A DNA stretch of 64,000 nucleotides, from positions 37,464 through 101,463 of the forward strand of contig NZ_FTPU01000007.1 of NCBI RefSeq assembly GCF_900108115.1, written 5' to 3'. This DNA is from Epilithonimonas bovis DSM 19482 (GTDB lineage Bacteria > Bacteroidota > Bacteroidia > Flavobacteriales > Weeksellaceae). A model generated the notes under the pieces. That model was not told where the DNA came from. It did no database searches and saw only the letters and a program-made list of their open reading frames with translations. Positions 8,788 to 19,066 of the stretch are shown piece after piece. Position 1 is the first letter of the stretch, and the number at the start of each line of letters is the position of its first letter. Made by a program: the position numbers and the translations under genes.

Positions 8788-9603
8788 TTATCCTTCTTCG
8801 GATTTTTTATTGAAATGATGGGTCTTGATATATTCTGCGAAAGCTTCCTTGAGCCTGGACTCGATAGCGGCTTTGTTGAAGTTGTTGCGGTAATTTTTGG
8901 CCAGGTCATATGCGCGGTCTGCATAGGCCAGAAAAACATCCACATCATATTCATCCATACCGTAACGGGTATAGTAGTTCATATCTATGGCAGCTTTTAT
9001 ACTGCTGTAGAAGGCTTGTGTCTCGCCATAGTTGGCTGTGGTTTTTGGGGATGAGCCGGCTTTTTTTATAAGTCTGCCAATGGCTCCTGCCAATTTAACC
9101 AGATCCATCTGTCCGGCAGAGAAGTCTGGCTGCTTGAAGGCCGAAGGCGCTGTAGCCCGGGGAATAACCTCTGTAAGTGGGGTGCGCATATAACTGTTCA
9201 TCTCACCGTTGAGCGCCATAACTTTGGGCGGCGGATTAAGCCTTGGCACATCTTTTTTCAGGTTACCTGTCGGGCGGAAGGTGAGGCTGAGTGCTTCTAT
9301 CTCAACAGGAATAGTCACCAGCTGAACCTCAACGCTTTTTGTAAAACTAGCTTCGGTTACAGCCAGGTTTTTTCTTTCATAGCCTTGGCGCGCAACACGC
9401 AGTTCATCCAACGTTTTTGCCGCGATAGAGAAATTCCCCGTTTTGTCGGAAATTACAAACTGATCTGTGCGCACATTATAAATGCTGGCACCTGGAAGCT
9501 TGTCGCCATTCTCATTGGTAATACTGCCTATAACATAACCGGATTGCGAAAACAGCCGTACGGAAAAGAACAGCAGTAAGAGAAAAAATCGAGCTGTATT
9601 CAT
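8788..9603 (-). CDS. Secreted carboxypeptidase-regulatory-like domain protein
   Basis: A 271-residue exported protein. The ATG at 9603 is chosen over the in-frame ATG at 9621 because it begins a standard signal peptide (MNTARFFLLLLFFSVRLFSQ) and because the -7 element at 9619-9626 would overlap the longer form. Residues about 25-100 form a CarboxypepD_reg-like beta-sandwich (GYVIGSITNENGDKLPGASIYN...), as found at the N-termini of TonB receptors, here fused to an uncharacterised helical C-terminal half. The role is unknown; cell-envelope location is inferred from the signal peptide. Confidence 0.85.
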   Translation of the reverse strand: MNTARFFLLLLFFSVRLFSQSGYVIGSITNENGDKLPGASIYNVRTDQFVISDKTGNFSIAAKTLDELRVARQGYERKNLAVTEASFTKSVEVQLVTIPVEIEALSLTFRPTGNLKKDVPRLNPPPKVMALNGEMNSYMRTPLTEVIPRATAPSAFKQPDFSAGQMDLVKLAGAIGRLIKKAGSSPKTTANYGETQAFYSSIKAAIDMNYYTRYGMDEYDVDVFLAYADRAYDLAKNYRNNFNKAAIESRLKEAFAEYIKTHHFNKKSEEG

Positions 9604-9618
9604 AGTTTTATTTTGATA

Positions 9619-9626
9619 CAAAATTA
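9619..9626 (-). promoter_or_regulatory. -7 element of the downstream secreted-protein gene
   Basis: The minus strand reads TAATTTTG (TAnnTTTG), ending 15 nt before the chosen start at 9603. The -33 half is not evident. Confidence 0.4.
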
Positions 9627-9726
9627 CTGGGATTACTGAGATTCATCTATTTATGATAAGGTTTACAATCAAAGTTTAACCCGATTTAACCACTGTTATG
9701 ATTTTTTGGGAAAATGCTACATGCTA

Positions 9727-9905
9727 TTATGTTAAAATTGTTGTAAGTATGGGGAAAGCTGCCTGAAGTCGCAGAGTATTGTTGGAACTCAACCTATCGA
9801 TGTTTTTAATTGACAGGCAGCGATGGCCGACGAACGGACCTTGATGGGAGCTGCCAGATAAGAGAGCGCAGAGGCAGCGGCCTCCAAACAAGGGACGGGT
9901 TAAAG
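9727..9905. other. GC-rich hairpin block upstream of ssrA (candidate ncRNA)
   Basis: In an otherwise AT-rich gap (9604-9982) this stretch is GC-rich and carries repeated GCTGCC/GGCAGC words that pair into two hairpins: 9758-9765 with 9814-9821, and 9850-9855 with 9873-9878 (extended by GGAG...CTCC). A further small hairpin GTTG-GAACT-CAAC lies at 9781-9793. On the plus strand a TTG (9706-9708) and TAAAATTG (9733-9740) could form a weak promoter. No known RNA family was recognised. The minus-strand open frame across it has no family look. Confidence 0.4.
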
Positions 9906-9935
9906 CAAAAACTATAGCAGCTTCAGCAATAATCA

Positions 9936-9968
9936 TTTGGACAGGACAATAATTTTTATGTAACTTTG
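9936..9968 (+). promoter_or_regulatory. Promoter of ssrA
   Basis: TTTG at 9936-9939, a 21-bp spacer, then TAACTTTG at 9961-9968, a full match to the Bacteroidota -33/-7 consensus. The predicted start of transcription, around 9975, is just before the mature tmRNA 5' end. Confidence 0.88.
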
Positions 9969-9982
9969 TACTCTTACACTAT

Positions 9983-10379
9983 GGGGTTGACTGGTTTCGA
10001 CAGCAAGACCAATGGGTAAGTAAGCATGCAGAGAACCGTAGCGCGATCTCTTAAATCCCTTGCTACACAATTTTAACTGGCAACGAAGAGTTCGCTCTTG
10101 CAGCTTAATCCGAAGTTTAGTAGGTTTCAAGCGCTTTCCCGAAGATAGTAAGGAAGCAAGATGTCTCACAAACGCTCTGTTCTGCGGCGTTTGATCCTGG
10201 GGCATAGCAATGCAGAAATAAGGTTTTGGGTACTTCGACCAAAGCTCGAAAACTTTAGAAGTTAAGGCCGGAATTGGGCGTCTGTTCTCTGTCCCGGTTC
10301 GAAAACCAATAACAGAATAAGCATGTAGAAAGCTTATGTATTGCTTGTTTGGACGAGGGTTCGAATCCCTCCAACTCCA
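9983..10379 (+). ncRNA. ssrA: Transfer-messenger RNA (tmRNA)
   Basis: tmRNA rescues stalled ribosomes and tags the truncated protein for degradation. The 5' end GGGGTTGACTGGTTTCGAC and 3' end with T-arm (GAGGG-TTCGAAT-CCCTC) and CAACTCC form the tRNA-like acceptor stem. GGGGTTG pairs with CAACTCC, allowing one G-T wobble. The tag frame, opened by the resume codon GGC at 10079, encodes GNEEFALAA and stops at 10106-10108. The DNA after the discriminator A reads CAA and not CCA, so the CCA end must be added enzymatically. Open frames on the opposite strand are shadows. Confidence 0.97.
10079..10108 (+). other. tmRNA tag-peptide reading frame
   Basis: GGC AAC GAA GAG TTC GCT CTT GCA GCT TAA encodes the degradation tag GNEEFALAA, ending in the ALAA recognised by Clp-type proteases. 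It is embedded in ssrA. Confidence 0.92.
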
Positions 10380-10392
10380 CAAATACAACTTT

Positions 10393-10420
10393 AACGCTCT
10401 GATTATCAGAGCGTTTTTGT
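10393..10420 (+). terminator. Terminator of ssrA
   Basis: A 10-bp stem (10393-10402 with 10406-10415), a 3-nt loop and a following T-run, just past the tmRNA 3' end. Confidence 0.9.
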
Positions 10421-10482
10421 TTTAACATGCAAACATCTTGCAAACCTTTTTATTTTTTAACATTATTCTGATATTTATTCAA

Positions 10483-10509
10483 TAAAAAAGGCTGGAACAA
10501 ATCCAACCT
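10483..10509 (-). terminator. Terminator at the end of the glucan utilisation locus
   Basis: On the minus strand an 8-bp stem (10502-10509 with 10489-10496, one G-U pair) is followed by six T. It lies 25 nt past the GH65 stop. Confidence 0.75.
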
Positions 10510-10533
10510 AAAAAAGTGTTTATTTGTAATACT

Positions 10534-12554
10534 TCATTGTGAAACAATAAAATCTTTCCTTTCTGGTCCCACACCTTTTATAGTGAGTTTTTTCCAGTGT
10601 TTAGGAAGAACAGTTTTATGCTGGATAATTCCTTTTTCTGTAATATCAAGCCCTCCAAAACCATTGATGAAAGCCTGTAAAATACCACCTGCCCCTGTCA
10701 TGAAATACGGATTGGAACTGGATGGTGTCTCTGCTAAAACCCCGAATGGCGGTCGCTGGTTGGGTTGATAAGCTTTTTTAAAATAAGAATAAGCCTTTTC
10801 TGCTTCACCCAATCTCGCATACTGAACCGCAAAAACCGAAAATGTCATTGCCGGACCGTGGTCTTTATCCACTTTTGCAGAATAATATTCGAGGTCTTTT
10901 TTAATTTGCTGCGGATCTGTAATGATGCCTAAAGGATATGCCAGGAGATTAGCATCCCCCTGTTTAATCATCTCACCTTTATAGCCTTGATACTCCTGGG
11001 TTACGCCATTGCTCATCTTGGAAATAACCAGATTATCACTGATCTGTTTCCAGATTTTGGGTGCTGTTTTCCCACAAATTCCGGCAGCCAGTGTGGCATA
11101 TTCCAATGCTTTTTTGGCAGCTGCATTGGTATAGGCATTATCGTCCACGCCTTCTGCATACTCATCTGCGCCAATCACATAGCGGATAGAGTAACTCCCG
11201 TCCGGATTTTTAACAGCTCTTGAGGTCCAAAATTCAGCAATTTTCTCCATAACCGGATAGGCTTCTTTTACCATCCAGTCTTTATCCTGAGTCATCCCAA
11301 AATAATTCCAGAAGGCAATCGCAATATCTGCCGTAATATGATGCTCAAACTGACCAGTTAACGCATTAATTGGTGTCGCTTCCTCACCTTTGTCATCGGA
11401 CTCCCAAGGGAACATCGCGCCTTTGTAACCATACGTTAACGTCCGGTTTTCCGCTGCTTTTAGCCGGTCCGTACGATAATCAATCATTGATTTTGCAATG
11501 CCCTGATTCAGAAACAGCATTGGCGGATACATCCAGATCTCCGAATCCCAAAAAATATGCCCACTGTAAAAAGTGCCGGATAATCCCATCGGTGAAATAC
11601 TTAGCCTCGAGTTTTCCAAAGCATTGGAATATAAATTGAACAATGCCGATCTTGCCACCAATTGGGCTTCATCATCGCCTTCTATCTCGATATCGCCTTT
11701 CCAAAGATCTTCCCAGAGCGCAAAATGCTCTTTCAGAATCCGCTTTGTACCTAAATAAGACACATAAATCACCTGTCTCTCTGATTCGCTTTTCGGGTCG
11801 TTGAAATCCCGGCTGGTACAGACCGAACCTACCAGTGAGAATTTGGCAGTTTCTCCCTTTTTCAATGTGCCTTCAATCACATTTTTGTTTTGATCCTCAC
11901 TTCTGATGGTCAATTTTTTATGGTCAAAAATAAATTCGGATGAAGCAAAAACCTGATGAGCTTTGTGCGAAGACCAGGCCTCGGTCTGGAGAATGATCTC
12001 CTTGCCACCATCCAGGCCTACATTAGCAGATACAATTCTTTTTTTGATATCATTATAACCATCCGGAACATCCATTGTATTGAGACCTTGTATCTGAATA
12101 TGATCCAAAGCTTTGATCTCAACCTCGATCAGCCCAGAATATGGCAGATTCCGCAAGGCTGTGATATTGTATTTGATTTCCGCTTTCCCCGGAATGATGA
12201 ATGATGTGGTATGAACGGCTTTTTTAAGGTCTAATGATTGTTTCCAGTTGCTTACCGATTGCATCTCAACTTTTGCCCGTTAAGAGACAGCTCCAGATGA
12301 AAGGGATTGATGCCCTGCAAAGCCTGGTTGACACCGGCATCACCAATATCAAAAACGTGATTCAGCATCACATGTCGCACAGAGAATGGTTCTTTCCAAG
12401 GAAGAATCCCGATTTTCCCATTTGCAATGGGCGCGCCTACATAATTGTCGGTTTTGGTTGCGTCGATCGTCCATAATGATTTTTTGCTTTGAGCAAAGCT
12501 ATTAACCGCTAAAAATAAAACCAAAAAAAGCGTGATTCCAAATCTTTTATTCAT
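10534..12554 (-). pseudogene. GH65 glycoside hydrolase (kojibiose-hydrolase-like), frameshifted
   Basis: Two overlapping frames make one GH65 protein of about 674 residues. The N-terminal part (12554-12252) has a signal peptide ending NSFAQ and ends ...LSLNGQK. The C-terminal part (12279-10534) continues VEMQSVSNWKQS... and carries the (alpha/alpha)6-barrel, the general-acid region IGADEYAEGVDDNAYTNAAAKK, and a candidate base Glu in LAETPSSSNPYF. Restoring one A in the 4-A run at 12271-12274 rejoins them as NGQKVEMQSV. GH65 contains phosphorylases and hydrolases. The signal peptide and the neighbouring GH31 and GH97 genes suggest a periplasmic alpha-glucosidase acting on alpha-1,2-branched isomalto-oligosaccharides, as described for the Flavobacterium johnsoniae dextran locus. 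It could be a true pseudogene or a base-calling error. Confidence 0.85.
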
Positions 12555-12609
12555 ATCTCAATTTTCATTAATAATACTATTGGCTTTTTGTTTACTTGAA
12601 TTTTATATT

Positions 12610-12628
12610 AAAAAAACGGCTCCGTTTA
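12610..12628 (-). terminator. Weak terminator-like hairpin between GH97 and GH65
   Basis: The minus strand reads AAACGGAGCCGTTTTTTT, a short 4-5 bp stem followed by a T-run. It may reduce read-through into GH65. Confidence 0.4.
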
Positions 12629-12735
12629 ACCTGACAATCTATCATAAAAATATCAATTTGTCAACCTAAGCGAAGCCGAAGTAATAATCAATTTAATAAG
12701 GTTTTAAACCATTACTAAATTCTTTACAGGACTTA

Positions 12736-14892
<2,157 letters not shown>

Positions 14893-14895
14893 TTA

Positions 14896-17373
14896 CTAAT
14901 TATTAACGTTAATATTTATTTTAGTTCTGTTATCGGGTATCTTGATAAGGAGCTTGCTTCCTTTCTCGTCCCAGCTCCATTGGATCTTAGTGGTATCTTT
15001 TTCTATATCCAGCGCATCAACCGCTAAGAAAGTGATTTCTTTTCCGTTGACCAAAACACTTTTTGGTTTTTGTTCTGTTAAGATGCTCAAAACAAAATTA
15101 CGTTTATCGGACTGGCGAAAACCTTTGTCTTCCGGAGTAATTTCGATGTCATAACCGGCGGCTTTTGTTGTGCAGGTGATATTAGTTTTAGAGAAAATAT
15201 CTTTTAGGTAATCATGATTTTCACCTTCATCTTCGTACAAAGTGAAACTCGTTTTCTCATCTTCGTAATTAGGGAAAATATGGAAGAATACAGGATAATC
15301 CTTTTTCTCGTGAATATACTGCATCACCGGCATCATTGGGATAATGGATGCTTTTTTTACAAAAATCGGGATTGTATTAAGCGGCGCTTTGTAAGCCACA
15401 GTCTGGCCACCGAGATATTCTGTTTTTTTATCATTAAAGTCGATCCACTCGCCATCGGGCAGGTAAACTCTTTTTACACGTTCGCCTTTTTTGAGAACCG
15501 GAGCAACCAGTAACTCTTCTCCGAAGATAAACTGATTATCAATCTTTGCCGCTTCTGTATCATTAGGATATTCCATAAACAATCCTCTGGTAATCGGCAG
15601 TCCGGTATCGTGCGCCTTACGAGAGTAGGTGTAAAGATAAGGAAACAACTGGTATTTCAGCTCGATGGCAGCTTTTGTATTTTTCTCTGCTACTTCGCCA
15701 AACATCCATGGTTCTACAGCATTATCGCCCTCGTGGTGTGCACGGCTTAGCGGACAGAAGACACCAAACTGCATCCATCTTGTATAGAGTTCTGCCATTG
15801 CCGGATAGTCTGTAATTTCACCACAATAGCCTGAAATATCAGTGGTCCAGAACGGGATTCCGCCCAATCCGGCAGAGATTCCCACAGCGACCTGATTTTC
15901 CATCTGTGCCCAGCCATCGAGAACATCGTTCCCGTTTCCGCTGTCATTGGTCCAGCCAAATGTATAACGCTGTAAACCTGCATAGGCAGAACGTGTCATC
16001 TGGAAAATACGTTTGTTGGGATTACGTTTTTCAAACTGTTCTTTTACCACTTTGTCCCAGGTTAATCCAAAAACATTATGGATCTCATCATGCATCCCGA
16101 GATGGTGCTTCATATTGAGTCGGTCTGTATCTTCTTCGTTACTCCAGGCTGGTTCACCCATATCTGTCCAGAAACCACTGATACCGTCATCCAATGGTTT
16201 TTGCTGATATTTGCCCCACCAGTCGGCCACTGCAGGCAGTGTAAAATCTACAACGCCACAATTGCCGCCCCATGGCCAAGGCATTTCGTAAGCTTTATCT
16301 GTACGGACATCTTTCACAAAATAGCCTAACTTATTGGCTTCGAGGTATTGTTTGTTATCTTTTTTAGAAATTACAGGATCCTGGGAGACAATCATTTTGA
16401 AACCATTAGCTTTCAGTTTTTTGAGCATTCCTTTGGGATCGGTGTAATTGCCTTTTCGCCATTCGAAATCCTGAAGATTCTGCGTCCAGCCGATATCCTG
16501 ATAAATAATATCAATAGGAATTTTGCGTTTACGGAATTCTGCCGCCACTTCCAGTGCCTGATTCTCTTTTGTATAAAGTCCACGACTTTGTGCAAAACCC
16601 AGTGCCCATTTTGGAGGCATAATTGGTTGTCCCGTTAATGCAATGTATTGCTGCTGAATTTCTTTGTAATCTTTACCATAAATAAAGTAATAGACGAAAG
16701 CGCCATCCGGAGCTTCAAAAGAATAATAGTCCTGCGACTCTGTACCGAATTTGAATTCGGATTTATAGGTGTTATCCAGGAAAATCCCGTAGCGGTAACT
16801 GCTCATAAAGAATGGGATGCTCTTGGCAATGGGATCTTCGGTAACGCTGTAGCAAGGCTTGTCGCTGTTCCACATTTTGTAGTTCTTGCCTCTGCGGTTC
16901 AGCGTCCCGGTTTTTTCGCCCAGTCCAAAGAACTGCTCATCGTTGCGCAAAACCTTGTAAGCTTTTACGGCTTTTGCATCGGAAACATGTCCCTGATCTT
17001 TGAAATCACTGAAAATCAACTTCTGATATTTATCAAAAATCTGAAGCTGCATGGGGTTTTTGTTGATCCGTATACGAAGTTTTGATGTAAAAATCTCGTA
17101 TGCGGAAGTCTCTTCGTTAACAGTTACTTCACCCATATTTTCAAGCTTATCATTAACGACCGCAAAAGACGGATTGCTTCGGGTGAGCTTTCCGGATTTG
17201 TCGTACCATATTTTTACAACAGCATTGCTGTTGATGGTTAAGGATAATTTGGAACCATCCTTACAATTAAAAATTACCTGATTTCCTTTCTTGGTATAAG
17301 ATGTACATTCGGCTGCCATAAACATTGATGAACACAACAATGCCATAACAAGAAAGATCATTTTTTTTACCAT
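14896..17373 (-). CDS. GH31 alpha-glucosidase (dextranase-like)
   Basis: An 825-residue enzyme with signal peptide (MVKKMIFLVMALLCSSMFMA). An N-terminal beta-sandwich is followed by the GH31 TIM barrel: GLGEKTG at 150-156, IIYQDIGWTQ around 289-298, nucleophile D404 in GFWTDMGEPAW, and acid/base D477 in GWTNDSGNG. C-terminal beta domains follow. The family cleaves alpha-glucosidic bonds by retention. The neighbours (GH97, GH65, SusC/D) suggest periplasmic cleavage of alpha-1,6-glucan oligosaccharides, as for the F. johnsoniae GH31 dextranase. It follows a terminator-like hairpin after susE and precedes GH97 by 3 nt. Confidence 0.95.
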   Translation of the reverse strand: MVKKMIFLVMALLCSSMFMAAECTSYTKKGNQVIFNCKDGSKLSLTINSNAVVKIWYDKSGKLTRSNPSFAVVNDKLENMGEVTVNEETSAYEIFTSKLRIRINKNPMQLQIFDKYQKLIFSDFKDQGHVSDAKAVKAYKVLRNDEQFFGLGEKTGTLNRRGKNYKMWNSDKPCYSVTEDPIAKSIPFFMSSYRYGIFLDNTYKSEFKFGTESQDYYSFEAPDGAFVYYFIYGKDYKEIQQQYIALTGQPIMPPKWALGFAQSRGLYTKENQALEVAAEFRKRKIPIDIIYQDIGWTQNLQDFEWRKGNYTDPKGMLKKLKANGFKMIVSQDPVISKKDNKQYLEANKLGYFVKDVRTDKAYEMPWPWGGNCGVVDFTLPAVADWWGKYQQKPLDDGISGFWTDMGEPAWSNEEDTDRLNMKHHLGMHDEIHNVFGLTWDKVVKEQFEKRNPNKRIFQMTRSAYAGLQRYTFGWTNDSGNGNDVLDGWAQMENQVAVGISAGLGGIPFWTTDISGYCGEITDYPAMAELYTRWMQFGVFCPLSRAHHEGDNAVEPWMFGEVAEKNTKAAIELKYQLFPYLYTYSRKAHDTGLPITRGLFMEYPNDTEAAKIDNQFIFGEELLVAPVLKKGERVKRVYLPDGEWIDFNDKKTEYLGGQTVAYKAPLNTIPIFVKKASIIPMMPVMQYIHEKKDYPVFFHIFPNYEDEKTSFTLYEDEGENHDYLKDIFSKTNITCTTKAAGYDIEITPEDKGFRQSDKRNFVLSILTEQKPKSVLVNGKEITFLAVDALDIEKDTTKIQWSWDEKGSKLLIKIPDNRTKININVNN

Positions 17374-17438
17374 ATTTTGTTATTTTTTCAGATGTTATCT
17401 GAAGTTTTTGCGCTCAAATCAATTATCCTTATATCATC

Positions 17439-17469
17439 ATAAAAATCACACGGCATTAATACCGTGTGA
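17439..17469 (-). terminator. Intercistronic hairpin between susE-like and GH31
   Basis: An 8-bp stem TCACACGG/CCGTGTGA (17446-17453 with 17462-17469), followed on the minus strand by TTTTTAT. It looks like a partial terminator that would give less GH31-GH97-GH65 than SusCDE transcript. Confidence 0.65.
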
Positions 17470-17487
17470 CTTATTGATAAGAAAAAA

Positions 17488-18954
17488 TTACTGAATATTG
17501 AGTGTATTAGTATCTAAGTTGAGTGTGACGGTATAAGTTGCTTTGGTAGTCACTTTCCATTTGAGGTCTGTAGCATCTCCGCCTTCACATTTTTCACGCT
17601 CCATAAATGCGCCATTTGTAATGCTTTGGTCTTTGGTTTTAGCAACCAGTTCTGTCCCGTCGCACCATGAGGTATTAAACTTGGTAAACTTAAAAGAACC
17701 TGGATTTAACTCCCCTGTATAAGTATAGACGCTGCCATTTTTCTGCATTGGTGCCAGTGTTCCCATGTTCCAGCCGTTAGGTGTTGCATCTCCGATCATA
17801 TAGACGTTAATCTTTTCAAATTTGATCGTGTTGTTAGCGGCATTTAGCGTGATCTTATATCGGGCTGCATCAGAAGCAGAAACTTTCCATTTAAGATCCG
17901 GATCACAACCTTTCAACTGTTGTATTGCACCATCTGTTAACCCCTGATTATCTACCATAGGACGGTACCAATCGCCACACCAGTCACCCGTAGTACCGGC
18001 AAGGATTTTAAAATTACCTTCCTTAAGCGAACATTCTAAAGTGAAAATAAACGGATTGGTTGTATCCTGCTTGAAAGCTACCGGATTGCTAACATCCCAG
18101 CCGCTTGGCGAAGCATCCCCCACAATATAGATATCACTAAATTGTGGTGCATTCATCTTCTCGATCTTGATAGACAGACTGATAAGATTGACCGTAACTC
18201 TGTATAAACCCGCAGTATCAATGACCCATTGCAGATCTGCTCCACTACCGCCTTCGTTATACACAATCTTATTATCATCCGATGGATCACGGGTATAAAA
18301 ATCCTGTGTCCCTGTGGTACTTTGGCTCACTGCAAATTTGAAATTACCAGTAGACAATTGCGCATAATAAGTAAATTCTGACGGATCTGTAGTACTTTTT
18401 GTAAGCTCTACAGATTTGGTGATATCCCAACCGCCAGGTGTTGCATCACCAACGATAAAAAGATGATCTGTAAAAGGCTTGAATGGTGTTACCGTAAAAT
18501 CTGTAACCGCTGCCTGCGCCTTTACAGAGCTATCTGCAAATGTTGCGGTAATACGGGCCTGCATAGTAAAAGGCTTACCCGGCTCTGCACCATAAGTTTT
18601 CACCAAAATGGTATTAAGCTCACCAATCTTGATGTCATAAGAGTAGACATTTTTACCAACCTCATAAACCTGTGGATGTGCAAAATTGTTTTCTTTTTTA
18701 TCAATCTCCAGTGTATAAGTAATGGCTGAACCGGTCCCCATATTATTTCCCGCTGTCCACGAAAAATTATAGCCAGAATTATACATATTAGGAAGTAGCT
18801 CACTGATCTCCGAAGTTTTCAAAGAGAGCTCACTCTTCTCAAACTCCTGACTTGCAAGCTCCTCTCTGCAGCCCATTATGACAAGGAAAGCAGCCAATGG
18901 TAAAAGAAACAACAGTTTCTTATTCCAGTTCTTTAAATTATATAGCTTTTTCAT
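17488..18954 (-). CDS. SusE-like surface glycan-binding lipoprotein
   Basis: A 488-residue outer-membrane lipoprotein. The N-terminus ends LVIMGC with the acylated Cys at 29. A SusE N-terminal Ig-like domain (about residues 40-155, SGYNFSWTAGN...) is followed by three tandem SusE/F-type glucan-binding modules. Each begins FIVGDATPGGWD / YIVGDASPSGWD / YMIGDATPNGWN (about 167, 275 and 388), with aromatic residues typical of starch- or glucan-binding. It lies downstream of susD in the same operon and should hold polysaccharide at the cell surface for the SusCD importer. Confidence 0.92.
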   Translation of the reverse strand: MKKLYNLKNWNKKLLFLLPLAAFLVIMGCREELASQEFEKSELSLKTSEISELLPNMYNSGYNFSWTAGNNMGTGSAITYTLEIDKKENNFAHPQVYEVGKNVYSYDIKIGELNTILVKTYGAEPGKPFTMQARITATFADSSVKAQAAVTDFTVTPFKPFTDHLFIVGDATPGGWDITKSVELTKSTTDPSEFTYYAQLSTGNFKFAVSQSTTGTQDFYTRDPSDDNKIVYNEGGSGADLQWVIDTAGLYRVTVNLISLSIKIEKMNAPQFSDIYIVGDASPSGWDVSNPVAFKQDTTNPFIFTLECSLKEGNFKILAGTTGDWCGDWYRPMVDNQGLTDGAIQQLKGCDPDLKWKVSASDAARYKITLNAANNTIKFEKINVYMIGDATPNGWNMGTLAPMQKNGSVYTYTGELNPGSFKFTKFNTSWCDGTELVAKTKDQSITNGAFMEREKCEGGDATDLKWKVTTKATYTVTLNLDTNTLNIQ

Positions 18955-18982
18955 ATATTGATTTTAATTTTTGTCAAAGGTC

Positions 18983-19046
18983 ATATGCAATCGCCTAACC
19001 CTCATTGGTATTTGGCTTTCCAAATCAGATTATGGCGATTTCATAT
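18983..19046 (-). promoter_or_regulatory. Intercistronic hairpin, susD-susE gap
   Basis: The outer arms ATATGCAATCGCC (18983-18995) and GGCGATTTCATAT (19034-19046) pair with one mismatch. An inner hairpin ATTTGG/CCAAAT lies at 19010-19025. A related hairpin lies in the susC-susD gap (20574-20628), so this is a duplicated RNA element of the operon. It has no T-run. Confidence 0.65.
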
Positions 19047-19066
19047 ATTTTGGTTATAATATTAAA

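Noticed and set aside
9727-9936. 69-codon minus-strand frame upstream of ssrA
   Set aside because: Cys/Arg-rich composition follows from the GC-rich hairpin block; no start context or family was recognised, so it was treated as candidate RNA or non-coding.
9933-10443. Minus-strand frames across ssrA (containing SWRDSNPRP)
   Set aside because: Classic artefact of translating the reverse of a tRNA-like T-arm; the strand belongs to tmRNA.
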